From Allobosea sp. 47.2.35 (GTDB taxonomy: Bacteria; Pseudomonadota; Alphaproteobacteria; Rhizobiales; Beijerinckiaceae): 64,000 nucleotides of DNA. Below the pieces are notes generated by a model, which had not been told where the DNA came from, did no database searches, and saw only the letters and a program-made list of their open reading frames with translations. The position numbers and the translations under genes were made by a program. Shown in pieces: positions 16,602-24,922 of this stretch. Where the stretch lies: NCBI RefSeq assembly GCF_024655635.1, contig NZ_JANLGI010000008.1, forward strand, positions 62,001-126,000, in the 5' to 3' direction. Every line of letters starts with the position of its first letter. Position 1 is the first letter of the stretch.

Positions 16602-18293
16602 GTGGACTATGTCTATCATGTCCTCGTGATGGTCTGTCTCTATGCCATCCTTGCAATCTCCTTCAACGTCGTGATCGGGCTCGCCGGACTGTTCGCCCTG
16701 TCCCATGCCGCATTCTACGCGATCGGTGCCTACACGACGGCGATCCTCACCACGCAATACGGCGTGCCGGTGCTGCCCGCTCTGGTCTGCGGTATTGTCC
16801 TGACCGGCGTGATCGGCGCCATCGCGGCCTTGCCCGCGCTGCGGATCGGCGGCCACTACCTCGTAGTCGTGACGCTCGCTCTCCAGATCATCGTCATCGA
16901 CGTGCTGCGCAATGCGCAGGGCCTGACCGGCGGGCCGGACGGAATCAGCGGAATCCCGCGTCTGACCCTGTTCGGCCAGACGCTGTCGACGCCCGGCTCA
17001 TTCCTGGTGCTCGCCGCCGCCGTCGCCGCCTTCGTCTACCTGATCACGCATATGCTCGCCTTCTCGCCGTTCGGCCGGGCGCTGCGGGCGATGCGGGAGG
17101 ACGAACTCGCCGCGCAGTCGATCGGCAAGAACGTCGTGGCACTGAAGCTGATCGCCTTCGCTTTCTCCGCCGCCAGCGCTGCGATCGCCGGTTCGCTGCT
17201 CGCGCACTACATCACTTTCGTCAGCCCGCAGTCCTTTTCGATCGACGAGACAATCCTGGTGCTGGCGATGATCATCCTCGGCGGGACGGGCAATCTCTTC
17301 GGCGCGGCCGCCGGCGCCGCGATCCTGGTGGCGCTGCCCGAGTTGCTCAAGCTGATGGCCCTGCCGGTCGGCACCGCCGACCTGCTGCGCAATGCCTTCT
17401 ACGGCCTGATGCTGATCCTGATCCTGCGTTTCCGTCCGGAGGGGATCTTTCCGGAGCGCTATCGCTATCGCCTGCCCGAGAGCGCCAAGCGTGCGGCCGG
17501 TGTCTTAGAGGTCGACGCCTGGACGCGGCCCGTAAGGGGCGAGGTGACCCTGGCCGGCAACGATCTGCACAAGAATTTCGGGGGAATCGTCGCAGCCAAC
17601 GGGGTCGATCTCGAGCTGCGCTCGGGCATCGTGACCGGTCTGATCGGCCCGAACGGCGCCGGCAAGACCACAGCATTCAATCTGCTGACCGGCTTCCTGA
17701 CGCCGACCGCGGGCCGAGTCTCGATGCGCGGCCTGCCGCTCGCCGACCGCCGACCGCATCGGATCGTTCGCTCCAGCATCGCGCGCTCTTTCCAGGACCT
17801 CCGCTTATTCAAGCGAATGACCGTGCTGGAGAATGTCCTCACGGCGTTTCCCGATCAGCTCGGCGACCGGCTTTGGAATGTCTTCCTGAGGCCATTCGCC
17901 GTGCGAGCGCAGGATCATGCGAACATGGCCCGAGCGCTCGAGGTGCTCGACTTCGTCGGCCTGCGCGATCGCGCCGAGCAAAGCGCCGACAACCTGTCCT
18001 ATGCGGAAGAGAAGCTGCTGGTAATCGCCCGCCTGCTAGCGACCGACGCAGAAGTGCTGCTTCTCGACGAGCCATTGTCCGGCCTCGATCCGACGACGCT
18101 CGACCAGGTGCTGCCGATCGTCAGGCGGCTCGCCGAACAGGGGCGGACGATCTGCCTGATCGAGCACAATCTCGACGTGATCCGCGAGGTCTGCGACGTC
18201 ACCGCCTATCTCGACGGCGGCAAGGTTCTAGCCTTCGGCAAACCGGAGGAGCTGATGCGCGATCCCAAGCTGGTGGAGCGCTACATCCAATGA
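16602..18293 (+). CDS. fused ABC permease-ATPase (LivM-LivG fusion)
   Basis: A single 563-residue protein starting with GTG. Residues 1 to about 290 form a LivM-like permease (GLAGLFALSHAAFYAIGAY, AQGLTGGPDGISGIPRL) ending RPEGIFPERYRYR. After a short linker (about 290-310) a LivG-like ATPase follows: Walker A GPNGAGKTTAFN (about 346), signature region LSYAEEKLLVIARLLA, Walker B LLLDEPLSGLDP. In cluster A these are two genes. The reading frame is open across the junction with no sign of frameshift. The stop overlaps the LivF start (ATGA). Confidence 0.93.
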   Translation: MDYVYHVLVMVCLYAILAISFNVVIGLAGLFALSHAAFYAIGAYTTAILTTQYGVPVLPALVCGIVLTGVIGAIAALPALRIGGHYLVVVTLALQIIVIDVLRNAQGLTGGPDGISGIPRLTLFGQTLSTPGSFLVLAAAVAAFVYLITHMLAFSPFGRALRAMREDELAAQSIGKNVVALKLIAFAFSAASAAIAGSLLAHYITFVSPQSFSIDETILVLAMIILGGTGNLFGAAAGAAILVALPELLKLMALPVGTADLLRNAFYGLMLILILRFRPEGIFPERYRYRLPESAKRAAGVLEVDAWTRPVRGEVTLAGNDLHKNFGGIVAANGVDLELRSGIVTGLIGPNGAGKTTAFNLLTGFLTPTAGRVSMRGLPLADRRPHRIVRSSIARSFQDLRLFKRMTVLENVLTAFPDQLGDRLWNVFLRPFAVRAQDHANMARALEVLDFVGLRDRAEQSADNLSYAEEKLLVIARLLATDAEVLLLDEPLSGLDPTTLDQVLPIVRRLAEQGRTICLIEHNLDVIREVCDVTAYLDGGKVLAFGKPEELMRDPKLVERYIQ

Positions 18294-19006
18294 GCGCGAT
18301 CCCTCCCATCCTCGAGATCCAGAAGCTCTCGGCCGGCTACGACAGGCGGCGCGTGGTCCAGGAGCTCGACCTTGCGATCGCCCCCGGCGAGATCCTGCTA
18401 CTGCTCGGCCACAACGGCGCCGGAAAGACAACGCTGCTCAGCGCCCTGTTCGGTCTGCTCGCTCCATCCGCGGGGCGGGTGCTCTACGACGGCCGCGACA
18501 TCACGGCGCGCGCTCCGCGCAATAATGTGAAGAACGGCATCGCCTTTGTCCCACAGGGCCATGCGGTGTTCAGGCGGCTGACGGTGCATGAGAACCTGGT
18601 GCTCGGCGGCTTCACGGTCACCGACAAAAGCGAGATCGCACGGCGCATCGGCCAGGTCGAGGACCTCTTCCCCATTCTCAGGGAGCGCCGCTCGCAGCTC
18701 GCCGGGACGATGTCCGGCGGGCAGCAGCAGATGCTGGCGATCGGGATCGCGCTGATGCTCTCGCCGCGGCTTCTGATCCTGGACGAGCCATCGATCGGCC
18801 TGGCGCCGAACCTGGTCAGCGCCGTGATGGACAGTGTGCAGAGGGTCCGTGCCAGCCTTGGCGCAACGATCCTGATCGTCGAGCAGAACATCGAAAAGAG
18901 CCTGCCTATCGCCGATCGCGTGATGATCATGCGCACGGGGCGGACCGTCTATTGCGGACCGCCGGACGCACTCACCGACCGTACCGTACTGGTCCAATAC
19001 CTTTGA
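18290..19006 (+). CDS. branched-chain-amino-acid-type ABC transporter ATP-binding protein (LivF-like)
   Basis: ABC ATPase of 238 residues from ATG 18,290, which overlaps the fusion gene stop by four bases. Walker A is GHNGAGKTTLL, the signature is MSGGQQQMLAIGIALM, and Walker B is LLILDEPSIGLAP. FVPQGHAVFRRLTVHENL is the usual Q-loop region. It pairs with the ATPase half of the fused protein to power cluster B import. Confidence 0.95.
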   Translation: MSAIPPILEIQKLSAGYDRRRVVQELDLAIAPGEILLLLGHNGAGKTTLLSALFGLLAPSAGRVLYDGRDITARAPRNNVKNGIAFVPQGHAVFRRLTVHENLVLGGFTVTDKSEIARRIGQVEDLFPILRERRSQLAGTMSGGQQQMLAIGIALMLSPRLLILDEPSIGLAPNLVSAVMDSVQRVRASLGATILIVEQNIEKSLPIADRVMIMRTGRTVYCGPPDALTDRTVLVQYL

Positions 19007-19038
19007 GCCCCTGCCCGGGGCGAAAGCGGAGACACCCG

Positions 19039-20112
19039 ATGAAGAAGAAGATGCTGATCGTGGGCGCCCTGGGAGCGGTCGGGCGTTGCGTGCTGGAGCA
19101 TTTCGAAGCCCGTCCCGATTGGGAGATCGTCGGCATGGCGCGCCGCCAACCCGACTTTCCGACGCGCGCCCAATGGATTCAGGTCGATCTGCGCGACCCG
19201 GCCGACTGCAAGGAGAAGCTGGCGGGCCTCAAGGACGTCACCAACATTGCCTATACCGCCGTTTACGAGAAGGCCGACGTCACCCGCGGCTGGTCTGAAA
19301 TGGATCATGTCGAGGTCAATCTGCAGATGCTGCAGAACCTTGTGACCAATGTGGAGGAGAATTCGCCCGGGCTGCAGCACATCACGCTCCTGCAGGGAAC
19401 CAAGGCCTATGGCGGCCATCTCGGCCCGTTCCGCCAGCCGGCGCGCGAAAGCGATCGGCGCTACATGCCGCCGAATTTCTACTACAATCAGCAGGACTGG
19501 ATCGGCGACCGGCAGCAGACCAGATCCTGGACATGGTCGGTCCTGAGGCCCCAGATCGTCTGCGGCATTGCGATCGGCAGCCCGCTCAATATCATCACCG
19601 CAATCGGCGTCTTCGCCGCGATCTCGCGCGAATACGGCCTGCCGCTCCGTTTTCCCGGCGGCGTCGAGCGGATTGGCGAGGCTACCGATGCGCGCCTGAT
19701 CGCAAAGGCGATCGAATGGGCAGCGGAGAGTCCGAACGCCCACAATCAGGTCTTCAATGTCACAAACGGCGACGTCTACGTCTGGCACAATGTCTGGCCC
19801 AAGGTCGCGGAACTCTTTGGGATGGAGTACGCGCCGCCGCATCCGTTCTCGCTCGCCCGCGTCATGCCCCAGAACGAGCCGATCTGGGACCGCATCGTCG
19901 CCAAGCACGGGCTGCAGCCCTACGGTTACAAGGAAATCGTGCCGTCGTGGCAGTTCGCCGACTTCCTGCTCGGCTACGGCCAGCGTCCCAACCCGCACCA
20001 TATGAGCACGATCAAGCTCCGCCAGGCCGGCTTCGATGCGTGCATCGACACCGAGGCCATGTTTGTCGAGCTTCTCGGCGAGCTCCAGAAGCGAAAGATT
20101 TTGCCCGCATGA
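19039..20112 (+). CDS. PRISE-type SDR (progesterone 5-beta-reductase/iridoid synthase-like enone reductase)
   Basis: Atypical SDR of 357 residues. Nucleotide-binding motif near the start: VGALGAVGRCVLEHF (GxxGxxG). The sequence NFYYNQQDWI followed by WTWSVLRPQIVCG matches the PRISE pattern, in which the tyrosine of the NFYY segment replaces the usual YxxxK arrangement. PRISE enzymes reduce the C=C of enones with NADPH. The start at 19,039 has a GCGGAG ribosome site. It overlaps the following CoA ligase by four bases (ATGA). A substrate with an alpha,beta-unsaturated carbonyl (terpenoid or steroid-like) is an inference. Confidence 0.8.
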   Translation: MKKKMLIVGALGAVGRCVLEHFEARPDWEIVGMARRQPDFPTRAQWIQVDLRDPADCKEKLAGLKDVTNIAYTAVYEKADVTRGWSEMDHVEVNLQMLQNLVTNVEENSPGLQHITLLQGTKAYGGHLGPFRQPARESDRRYMPPNFYYNQQDWIGDRQQTRSWTWSVLRPQIVCGIAIGSPLNIITAIGVFAAISREYGLPLRFPGGVERIGEATDARLIAKAIEWAAESPNAHNQVFNVTNGDVYVWHNVWPKVAELFGMEYAPPHPFSLARVMPQNEPIWDRIVAKHGLQPYGYKEIVPSWQFADFLLGYGQRPNPHHMSTIKLRQAGFDACIDTEAMFVELLGELQKRKILPA

Positions 20113-21707
20113 CCACGCTCGCCGATGCCGCCTGGGTTACGATCGACGATCTGATCCGCTCTCGAGGCCGTGAGAGACCGGACGCCCTTGCCGTCGAGGT
20201 GGCAGGACAGGCGCTGACTTATGGCGAGCTGGACGTCCGCTCCGACCGCGTCGCCGCGAACCTCGCGGCGTTCGGCATCGGCAAGGGCGACCGGGTTGCG
20301 AGCTTCGCCTACAATGCGATCGAGCAATTGCTCACCTGGTTCGGCTGCATGAAGATCGGTGCCGTCTGGGTTCCTCTGAACGTGGCTCTGACCGGCGGCG
20401 ACCTGGCTTATTCGGTGGAGGATGCCGGCCCGAAGCTACTGGTCCTCGATAGCGAGACGCGACCGAAAGTAGACGAGCTGGCCGCTCAGCGGGACTGGCA
20501 GTTCCGCATCTTCGAAATCGGAGCCACAGGCTCGCAGGGTTTCTCGACCCTACTCGCAGAAGGCCCCCCCGTACCGCAGGTGGCCATCGCTCCGGGCGAC
20601 CCGGCTGTGATCATCTATACCGGCGGGACGACAGGCATGCCCAAGGGCGTTGAGCTGCCGCATTTCGCCTGGATCGCCGCCGGCTACCGCTACATCGAAG
20701 CCTTCGATGTCCGGCCCGGCGATGTGCACTATTCGGTGCTCGCGCTCTTCCATAACGGCGGGCTGATGATCGGCTGCATCGGCCCTCTGGTCGCCGGCAT
20801 CCCGACCCATATCGAGCGCTGGTTCAGCGTCAGCCGCTTCTGGCCGCGGATCCGCGAAACCGGCGCGACGATCATCGATCCGATCGGCACCATGGTGACG
20901 CTGCTCTGCCAGCAGCCGGACGGCCCCGGCGATCGCGACCACGCGGTCCGCGTGTCGCTTGGCGTGCTGAGCCAGGTCCCGGCCGACATCGCCACAGCCT
21001 TCCGATCCCGCTTCGGCATCGACGTCGTCAACGTCTATTCGCTGTCGGAGACCGGAGGCGTCCTGATCGTGCATAACAAGGTCGGTTCGCCGAAGCCTGA
21101 GGCGAACGGCAAAGGGTGGGGCTGGTGCGAGATCGCCATCCTCGACGAGCACGATCGTCCGAAGCCGCCAGGAGCGACCGGCGAGATCTGTCTTCGCCCC
21201 ACCAAGCCCTTCACCTTCATGCTCGGCTATTTCAACAAGCCGGAGCGGACCGTCGAATGCTGGCGCAATCTCTGGCTGCATACCGGCGACCTCGGCCATC
21301 TCGACGAGGACGGCTATCTCTATTTCACCGGACGCCAGGCGCATTGGTTGCGCACAGGCGGCGAGAATGTCTCCGCCTATGAAATCGAGATGGTGATCAG
21401 CCGCTATGAAGGGATCGACGAGGCTGTCGTCGTCGGTGTTCCGGCCGCCCTAGGCGAAGAGGAAGTCAAGCTCTTCGTCAAGCTGAAGCCCGGCAGCAGC
21501 GTCGATCCCGCCGAACTCATCCGCTGGGCTTCGAAGGAGCTGGCAGCTTTCAAGGTGCCGCGCTTCGTTGAACAGATCGACGAGTTCCCTCGTTCCGCCG
21601 CGAAGCGCGAGGTGGAGCGGCACAAGCTCAAGGCCCTCTCCAACGACAAAGCCTGGGACGCGCACGCCGTCTTCGGCCGGCGCAGGGCCCGCGGCACGGC
21701 AGTCTAG
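20109..21707 (+). CDS. class I adenylate-forming acyl-CoA synthetase
   Basis: A 532-residue AMP-dependent CoA ligase starting at ATG 20,109 (overlap ATGA with the PRISE gene). P-loop IIYTGGTTGMPKGVEL, A5-like NVYSLSETGGV, A7/A8 WLHTGDLGHLDEDGYLYF and GRQAHWLRTGGENVSAYE, and C-terminal lysine in PRSAAKREVERHKL. The A8 arginine region reads GRQAHWLRTGG rather than GRxKDxIxxGG, as in carnitine-CoA-ligase-like members. It activates the carboxylic acid of pathway B. Confidence 0.93.
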   Translation: MTTLADAAWVTIDDLIRSRGRERPDALAVEVAGQALTYGELDVRSDRVAANLAAFGIGKGDRVASFAYNAIEQLLTWFGCMKIGAVWVPLNVALTGGDLAYSVEDAGPKLLVLDSETRPKVDELAAQRDWQFRIFEIGATGSQGFSTLLAEGPPVPQVAIAPGDPAVIIYTGGTTGMPKGVELPHFAWIAAGYRYIEAFDVRPGDVHYSVLALFHNGGLMIGCIGPLVAGIPTHIERWFSVSRFWPRIRETGATIIDPIGTMVTLLCQQPDGPGDRDHAVRVSLGVLSQVPADIATAFRSRFGIDVVNVYSLSETGGVLIVHNKVGSPKPEANGKGWGWCEIAILDEHDRPKPPGATGEICLRPTKPFTFMLGYFNKPERTVECWRNLWLHTGDLGHLDEDGYLYFTGRQAHWLRTGGENVSAYEIEMVISRYEGIDEAVVVGVPAALGEEEVKLFVKLKPGSSVDPAELIRWASKELAAFKVPRFVEQIDEFPRSAAKREVERHKLKALSNDKAWDAHAVFGRRRARGTAV

Positions 21708-21758
21708 AGCGATCAGGCCATGACCATCTCATCAAGTTTGACTTCTATAGCGAATGGT

Positions 21759-21774
21759 ATTCTTCATGGAGAAT
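21759..21774. promoter_or_regulatory. IclR-type operator overlapping the iclR-type gene start
   Basis: ATTCT-N6-AGAAT, exactly the pattern found twice ahead of cluster B. Its last two bases are the first two of the start ATG (21,773). This placement implies autoregulation by blocking transcription or translation start (inference). An additional TTCTATAG at 21,743-21,750 echoes bases in the second upstream copy. Confidence 0.6.
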
Positions 21775-22546
21775 GACAACGCCTCCGCAGAAGCTGGTTC
21801 CTGCCCTCACGAGCGCCATCCGGATCCTTCGCTATCTCAATCGCACGCGCGAGCCTGCGAGCGTTTCGCAGATTGCGCAGGCGCTGGGGATCAATGCGAG
21901 CACTTGCTTCAACATCCTGAAGACGCTGGCCTACGAACGCCTCCTCGTCTTCGATTCGGCATCCAAGCGGTACAGTCTGGGCCTGGGGCTGGTCGAACTG
22001 GCGCACAGCGTGCTCGACGCCGGCTTCGTGCGACATTTCCATCCGCGTTTGGAGGAGATCGCAAGCCGCTTCGGCGTGACGGCTCTCCTCTGGCAGGACG
22101 CCGGCCAGGACCGCTTCGTTCTGGTGGACAAGGCGGAAGTAAACGCCGCGATACGGGTTCATTTGACCATAGGGCAGCGCTTTCCAATCTTGATCGGCGC
22201 CTCCGGCCGCTGTGTCGCGGCCTTGAGCGGCATCGGCAAAGAGGAACTGCGCGAGCGCTTCAAGGAGTTGCGCTGGCAGAACGCGCCGGATTTCGAAAGC
22301 TATTGGCAGGATGTCCAGACTGCACGCGAAACAGGCTATGCGGTCGATTACGGCAACTTCAATACCGGAATCACCACGGTTTCGGCGGCCGTTCCTGGCC
22401 GCAATGGCATCGCTCGGATGGCGATCTCCACCGTCGTCGTGTCGACGCAATTCGACGAGGACAACCTCAAGGCACTGGCTGTGGCGGTGAAGGCGGCGGC
22501 GCAGGACCTTGTTGCTATGACCGGTGGCGAGGTGCCAGTCGCCTAG
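21773..22546 (+). CDS. IclR family transcriptional regulator
   Basis: A 257-residue regulator. The N-terminal winged helix-turn-helix reads VSQIAQALGINASTCFNILKTLAYERLL, followed by the IclR effector domain with SRFGVTALLWQ and a GASGRCVAALSG segment typical of the ligand pocket. It lies in the middle of cluster B, after the CoA ligase and before the thiolase-fold gene. The three ATTCT-N6-AGAAT sites make it the probable regulator of the whole cluster, with a pathway intermediate as effector. Confidence 0.95.
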   Translation: MTTPPQKLVPALTSAIRILRYLNRTREPASVSQIAQALGINASTCFNILKTLAYERLLVFDSASKRYSLGLGLVELAHSVLDAGFVRHFHPRLEEIASRFGVTALLWQDAGQDRFVLVDKAEVNAAIRVHLTIGQRFPILIGASGRCVAALSGIGKEELRERFKELRWQNAPDFESYWQDVQTARETGYAVDYGNFNTGITTVSAAVPGRNGIARMAISTVVVSTQFDEDNLKALAVAVKAAAQDLVAMTGGEVPVA

Positions 22547-22589
22547 CACCGAGACCGGGAGCGCTCCCAGCTTCAACCGGAGGCGGCCT

Positions 22590-23741
22590 ATGCTGAGCGC
22601 CGTCATCACCGGGATCGGGGACACGCCGGTCGGAAAGCTGCCGGGCAGCACGGCGGCTTCCCTCAACACCGATGCCGCCATTGCCGCAATGGCCGACGCA
22701 GGCTTGAAGCCAGCGGATATCGACGGCTTCCTTTGCGCCTATTCGGTCACGCATCCGCATCTGATGATGGCGTCCGTCCTGAGCGAACAGCTCGGGCTGC
22801 AGCCTAAGGTCTGCTCGGCGATCCATGCCGGCGGCGCGAGTGCGGGCATTCTCGTGATGCAGGCGGCCGCTCTGGTCGCCGCCGGGATCTGCCGCCATGT
22901 GCTCATCGCCACCGGCGACAACCGCCTGACGGGCATGAGCCGCGACAGCACGATCAACGCGATTGCCGGCGTCGGCCACCCGGTCTTCGAGCAGCCGTTC
23001 GGGCTCATCGTCCCCGCCGCCTATGCGCTGGTCGCCCAGCGCTACATGCACGAATATGGTACGACGCCGGAGGACCTCGCCCATGTCGCCGTGGCGCACC
23101 GCAACCACGCGGCCCGCCACCCGGGAGCGCAGATGCGCGTCCCCATCACCGTCGCCGACGTCATCGAATCCCGCCCGATCGCGACACCGCTGCGGCTGCT
23201 CGACTGCTGCCTGATCTCGGATGGCGGCGCCGCGCTCGTCGTCAGTGCCCGCGATGCGGCGGGAGATACGCGCCAGCCTGCGATCGACATCCTCGGCATG
23301 GGCCAGCATCACACTCATGAGCACATCGTCTCCGCGGCATCGCTTACGGAATTCGGCTGCAAGCAGTCCTCCACCCAGGCCTTCGGCCAGGCTGGGCTGA
23401 CACCGGCCGATATCGACGTCGCCTGCATCTATGATTCCTTCACGATCACGCTGGTGATCCAGCTCGAATCGATGGGCTTCTTCGAGAAAGGCGAGAGCGG
23501 ACCGGCCGCTGCCGGCGGCGCCCTTGATCTCGGCGGGAGGCTTCCCTGCAACACGCATGGCGGCCTCCTCTCCTACGCGCATTCAGGCGCGTCGGGCGGG
23601 ATGTTCCACATCGTCGAAACGGTCCGCCAGCTTCGCGGCCAGGCGCAGGGCCGCCAGGTCGAAGGTGCTGAGATCGGCTTCGTGCACAACGATGGCGGCA
23701 TCCTGTCGGCCCATTGCTCGCTGATCCTCGGGAGGCAGTGA
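22590..23741 (+). CDS. thiolase-fold protein without the nucleophilic cysteine (Ltp2-like, probable retro-aldolase)
   Basis: A 383-residue thiolase superfamily protein of the lipid-transfer/SCP-x type, starting at 22,590 after a strong GGAGG. Where thiolases carry the acyl-accepting cysteine the sequence reads HAGGASAG (about 79-86), so that cysteine appears to be missing. The C-terminal AHSGASGG keeps the usual histidine. Cysteine-less members that pair with DUF35 proteins, such as the steroid side-chain aldolase Ltp2, cleave hydroxyacyl-CoA by retro-aldol reaction. The DUF35 gene follows immediately (one-base overlap), which supports that reading over a normal thiolase. Confidence 0.82.
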   Translation: MLSAVITGIGDTPVGKLPGSTAASLNTDAAIAAMADAGLKPADIDGFLCAYSVTHPHLMMASVLSEQLGLQPKVCSAIHAGGASAGILVMQAAALVAAGICRHVLIATGDNRLTGMSRDSTINAIAGVGHPVFEQPFGLIVPAAYALVAQRYMHEYGTTPEDLAHVAVAHRNHAARHPGAQMRVPITVADVIESRPIATPLRLLDCCLISDGGAALVVSARDAAGDTRQPAIDILGMGQHHTHEHIVSAASLTEFGCKQSSTQAFGQAGLTPADIDVACIYDSFTITLVIQLESMGFFEKGESGPAAAGGALDLGGRLPCNTHGGLLSYAHSGASGGMFHIVETVRQLRGQAQGRQVEGAEIGFVHNDGGILSAHCSLILGRQ

Positions 23742-24145
23742 TGACTAGCGACACCTACACGGTCGGCGATCCGCATCGGCCTTATGTCGAGGGGTGCGCG
23801 CGCCGCCAACTGGTCTTCAGCCGTTGCACGGCCTGTCGCGAGGCGCAGCTCTGCGGATACAGGACATGCCGATCCTGCGGCAGTCGGGCGCTGCGCGATG
23901 AGGTGTCGGGCGGGCGCGGGCACATCGCGAGCTTCACGGTCGTACACAAGGCCGCTTCACCCCGCTTCAAGCCGATCGTGCCCTTCACGCTCGCGCTCGT
24001 CGAACTCGACGAGGGATTCCGCGCCATGATGCAGCTCGTGGGCTCGCTGGAGCCGGCGATCGGCGACAGGGTCGCAATCGACTTCGTCGCGGACGAGGCC
24101 GACGGAGTCCTGCCTTACGCCGAGCGCATGGAGGAAACGTCATGA
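23741..24145 (+). CDS. DUF35 Zn-ribbon/OB-fold acyl-CoA-binding protein
   Basis: A 134-residue protein. The N terminus carries a rubredoxin-like zinc ribbon: CTAC and CRSC separated by about 14 residues. An OB-fold half follows (ASFTVVHKAASPRFKPIVPFTLALVELDEGFR), standard for DUF35. Such proteins form complexes with thiolase-fold enzymes and position the CoA substrate. It overlaps the upstream thiolase-fold gene by one base and the downstream hotdog gene by four (ATGA). Confidence 0.92.
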   Translation: MTSDTYTVGDPHRPYVEGCARRQLVFSRCTACREAQLCGYRTCRSCGSRALRDEVSGGRGHIASFTVVHKAASPRFKPIVPFTLALVELDEGFRAMMQLVGSLEPAIGDRVAIDFVADEADGVLPYAERMEETS

Positions 24146-24534
24146 TCTTCGACGACATTCAACCCGGCGCGAATCTCGGGCGCATGGAACTCAACCTCGA
24201 CCCGCAGACCGTGGCCGACTGGCGCCGCCTGTTTCCGGCCGGCGCCGAGGACGAGGATATCCGCTTGATTCCGGTCGGCTTCCTCGCGGTCATCGCCATG
24301 CGGGCCTATACCCATGCCTGCCCGATCAGGCCGCCGGGCAATATCCATGGCGAACAGAGCTACGAAATCATCAGCCTGCCCGAGATTGGCTCGCGAGTGG
24401 TTACCGATGTGCTCTGCACGGACAAAGAGGTCAGGCGCGATAGGCGCTGGGTCACCTTCGGGACAATGACTCGCGCCGCGCTAGGCCATGAACTGCTATT
24501 CAACGGAGTGATGAAAGTTGCCTGGTCCAAATGA
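24142..24534 (+). CDS. hotdog-fold protein, MaoC-related (FAS1-type dehydratase-like half)
   Basis: A 130-residue protein beginning MIFDDIQPGANLGRMELNLD. The layout (an N-terminal F-DI-PG opening, a central long helix region VGFLAVIAMRAYTHACPIRPPGNIHG, and a late hydrophobic strand) resembles a hotdog domain. The catalytic D-x-N-x-x-H motif of MaoC hydratases is absent, so it may be the non-catalytic partner of the next gene, as in heteromeric MaoC-like dehydratases. Its end overlaps the next gene. The assignment rests on fold-like pattern and context. Confidence 0.6.
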   Translation: MIFDDIQPGANLGRMELNLDPQTVADWRRLFPAGAEDEDIRLIPVGFLAVIAMRAYTHACPIRPPGNIHGEQSYEIISLPEIGSRVVTDVLCTDKEVRRDRRWVTFGTMTRAALGHELLFNGVMKVAWSK

Positions 24535-24922
24535 TGTGAGACCGTTCCGTGAAATCGCGATGCTCGTCGATCAGCCGGCGATCGACGCCTATGCGAGGAT
24601 CACGGGCGATTTCAATCCGATCCATCTCGATCCCGTCTTTGCCGCTACGACGCCGATGCATGGCATCATCGCCCACGGTACGATGTCGCTGGGGCTGATC
24701 TGGCAGATGATCGCCCGCAATCTCGGCACGCCTGCAGCGGCGGCACGGATGACCGTGCGCTTCGTCTCCCCCGTCCGGCCCGGCGACCGCATCGTTGCTG
24801 GCGGGGCAGAGGCTTGCGACGGGCGACACAGCATCTGGGTCAAGAACCAGAAGGACGAGTTTGTGATCCACGGCCATCTGGAAGTGGGCGGCCAAGCTGA
24901 AAGGCGAAAGGCAGCGACATGA
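24518..24922 (+). CDS. MaoC-like enoyl-CoA hydratase/dehydratase
   Basis: A hotdog protein of about 134 residues. The R-hydratase motif is present: ARITGDFNPIHLDPVFA (D-x-N-P-I-H), followed by GIIAHGTMSLGL. The start is probably the TTG at 24,518, which has GGAG nine bases upstream and overlaps the preceding gene; a GTG at 24,536 lacks a ribosome site. It is expected to pair with the hotdog protein encoded just upstream and to hydrate a 2-enoyl-CoA. Confidence 0.85.
   Translation: MPGPNDVRPFREIAMLVDQPAIDAYARITGDFNPIHLDPVFAATTPMHGIIAHGTMSLGLIWQMIARNLGTPAAAARMTVRFVSPVRPGDRIVAGGAEACDGRHSIWVKNQKDEFVIHGHLEVGGQAERRKAAT

Noticed and set aside
22590-23741. Ordinary acetyl-CoA acetyltransferase
   Set aside because: The position of the nucleophilic cysteine reads HAGGASAG and a DUF35 gene is coupled to it, which fits an Ltp2-like aldolase better than a thiolase.
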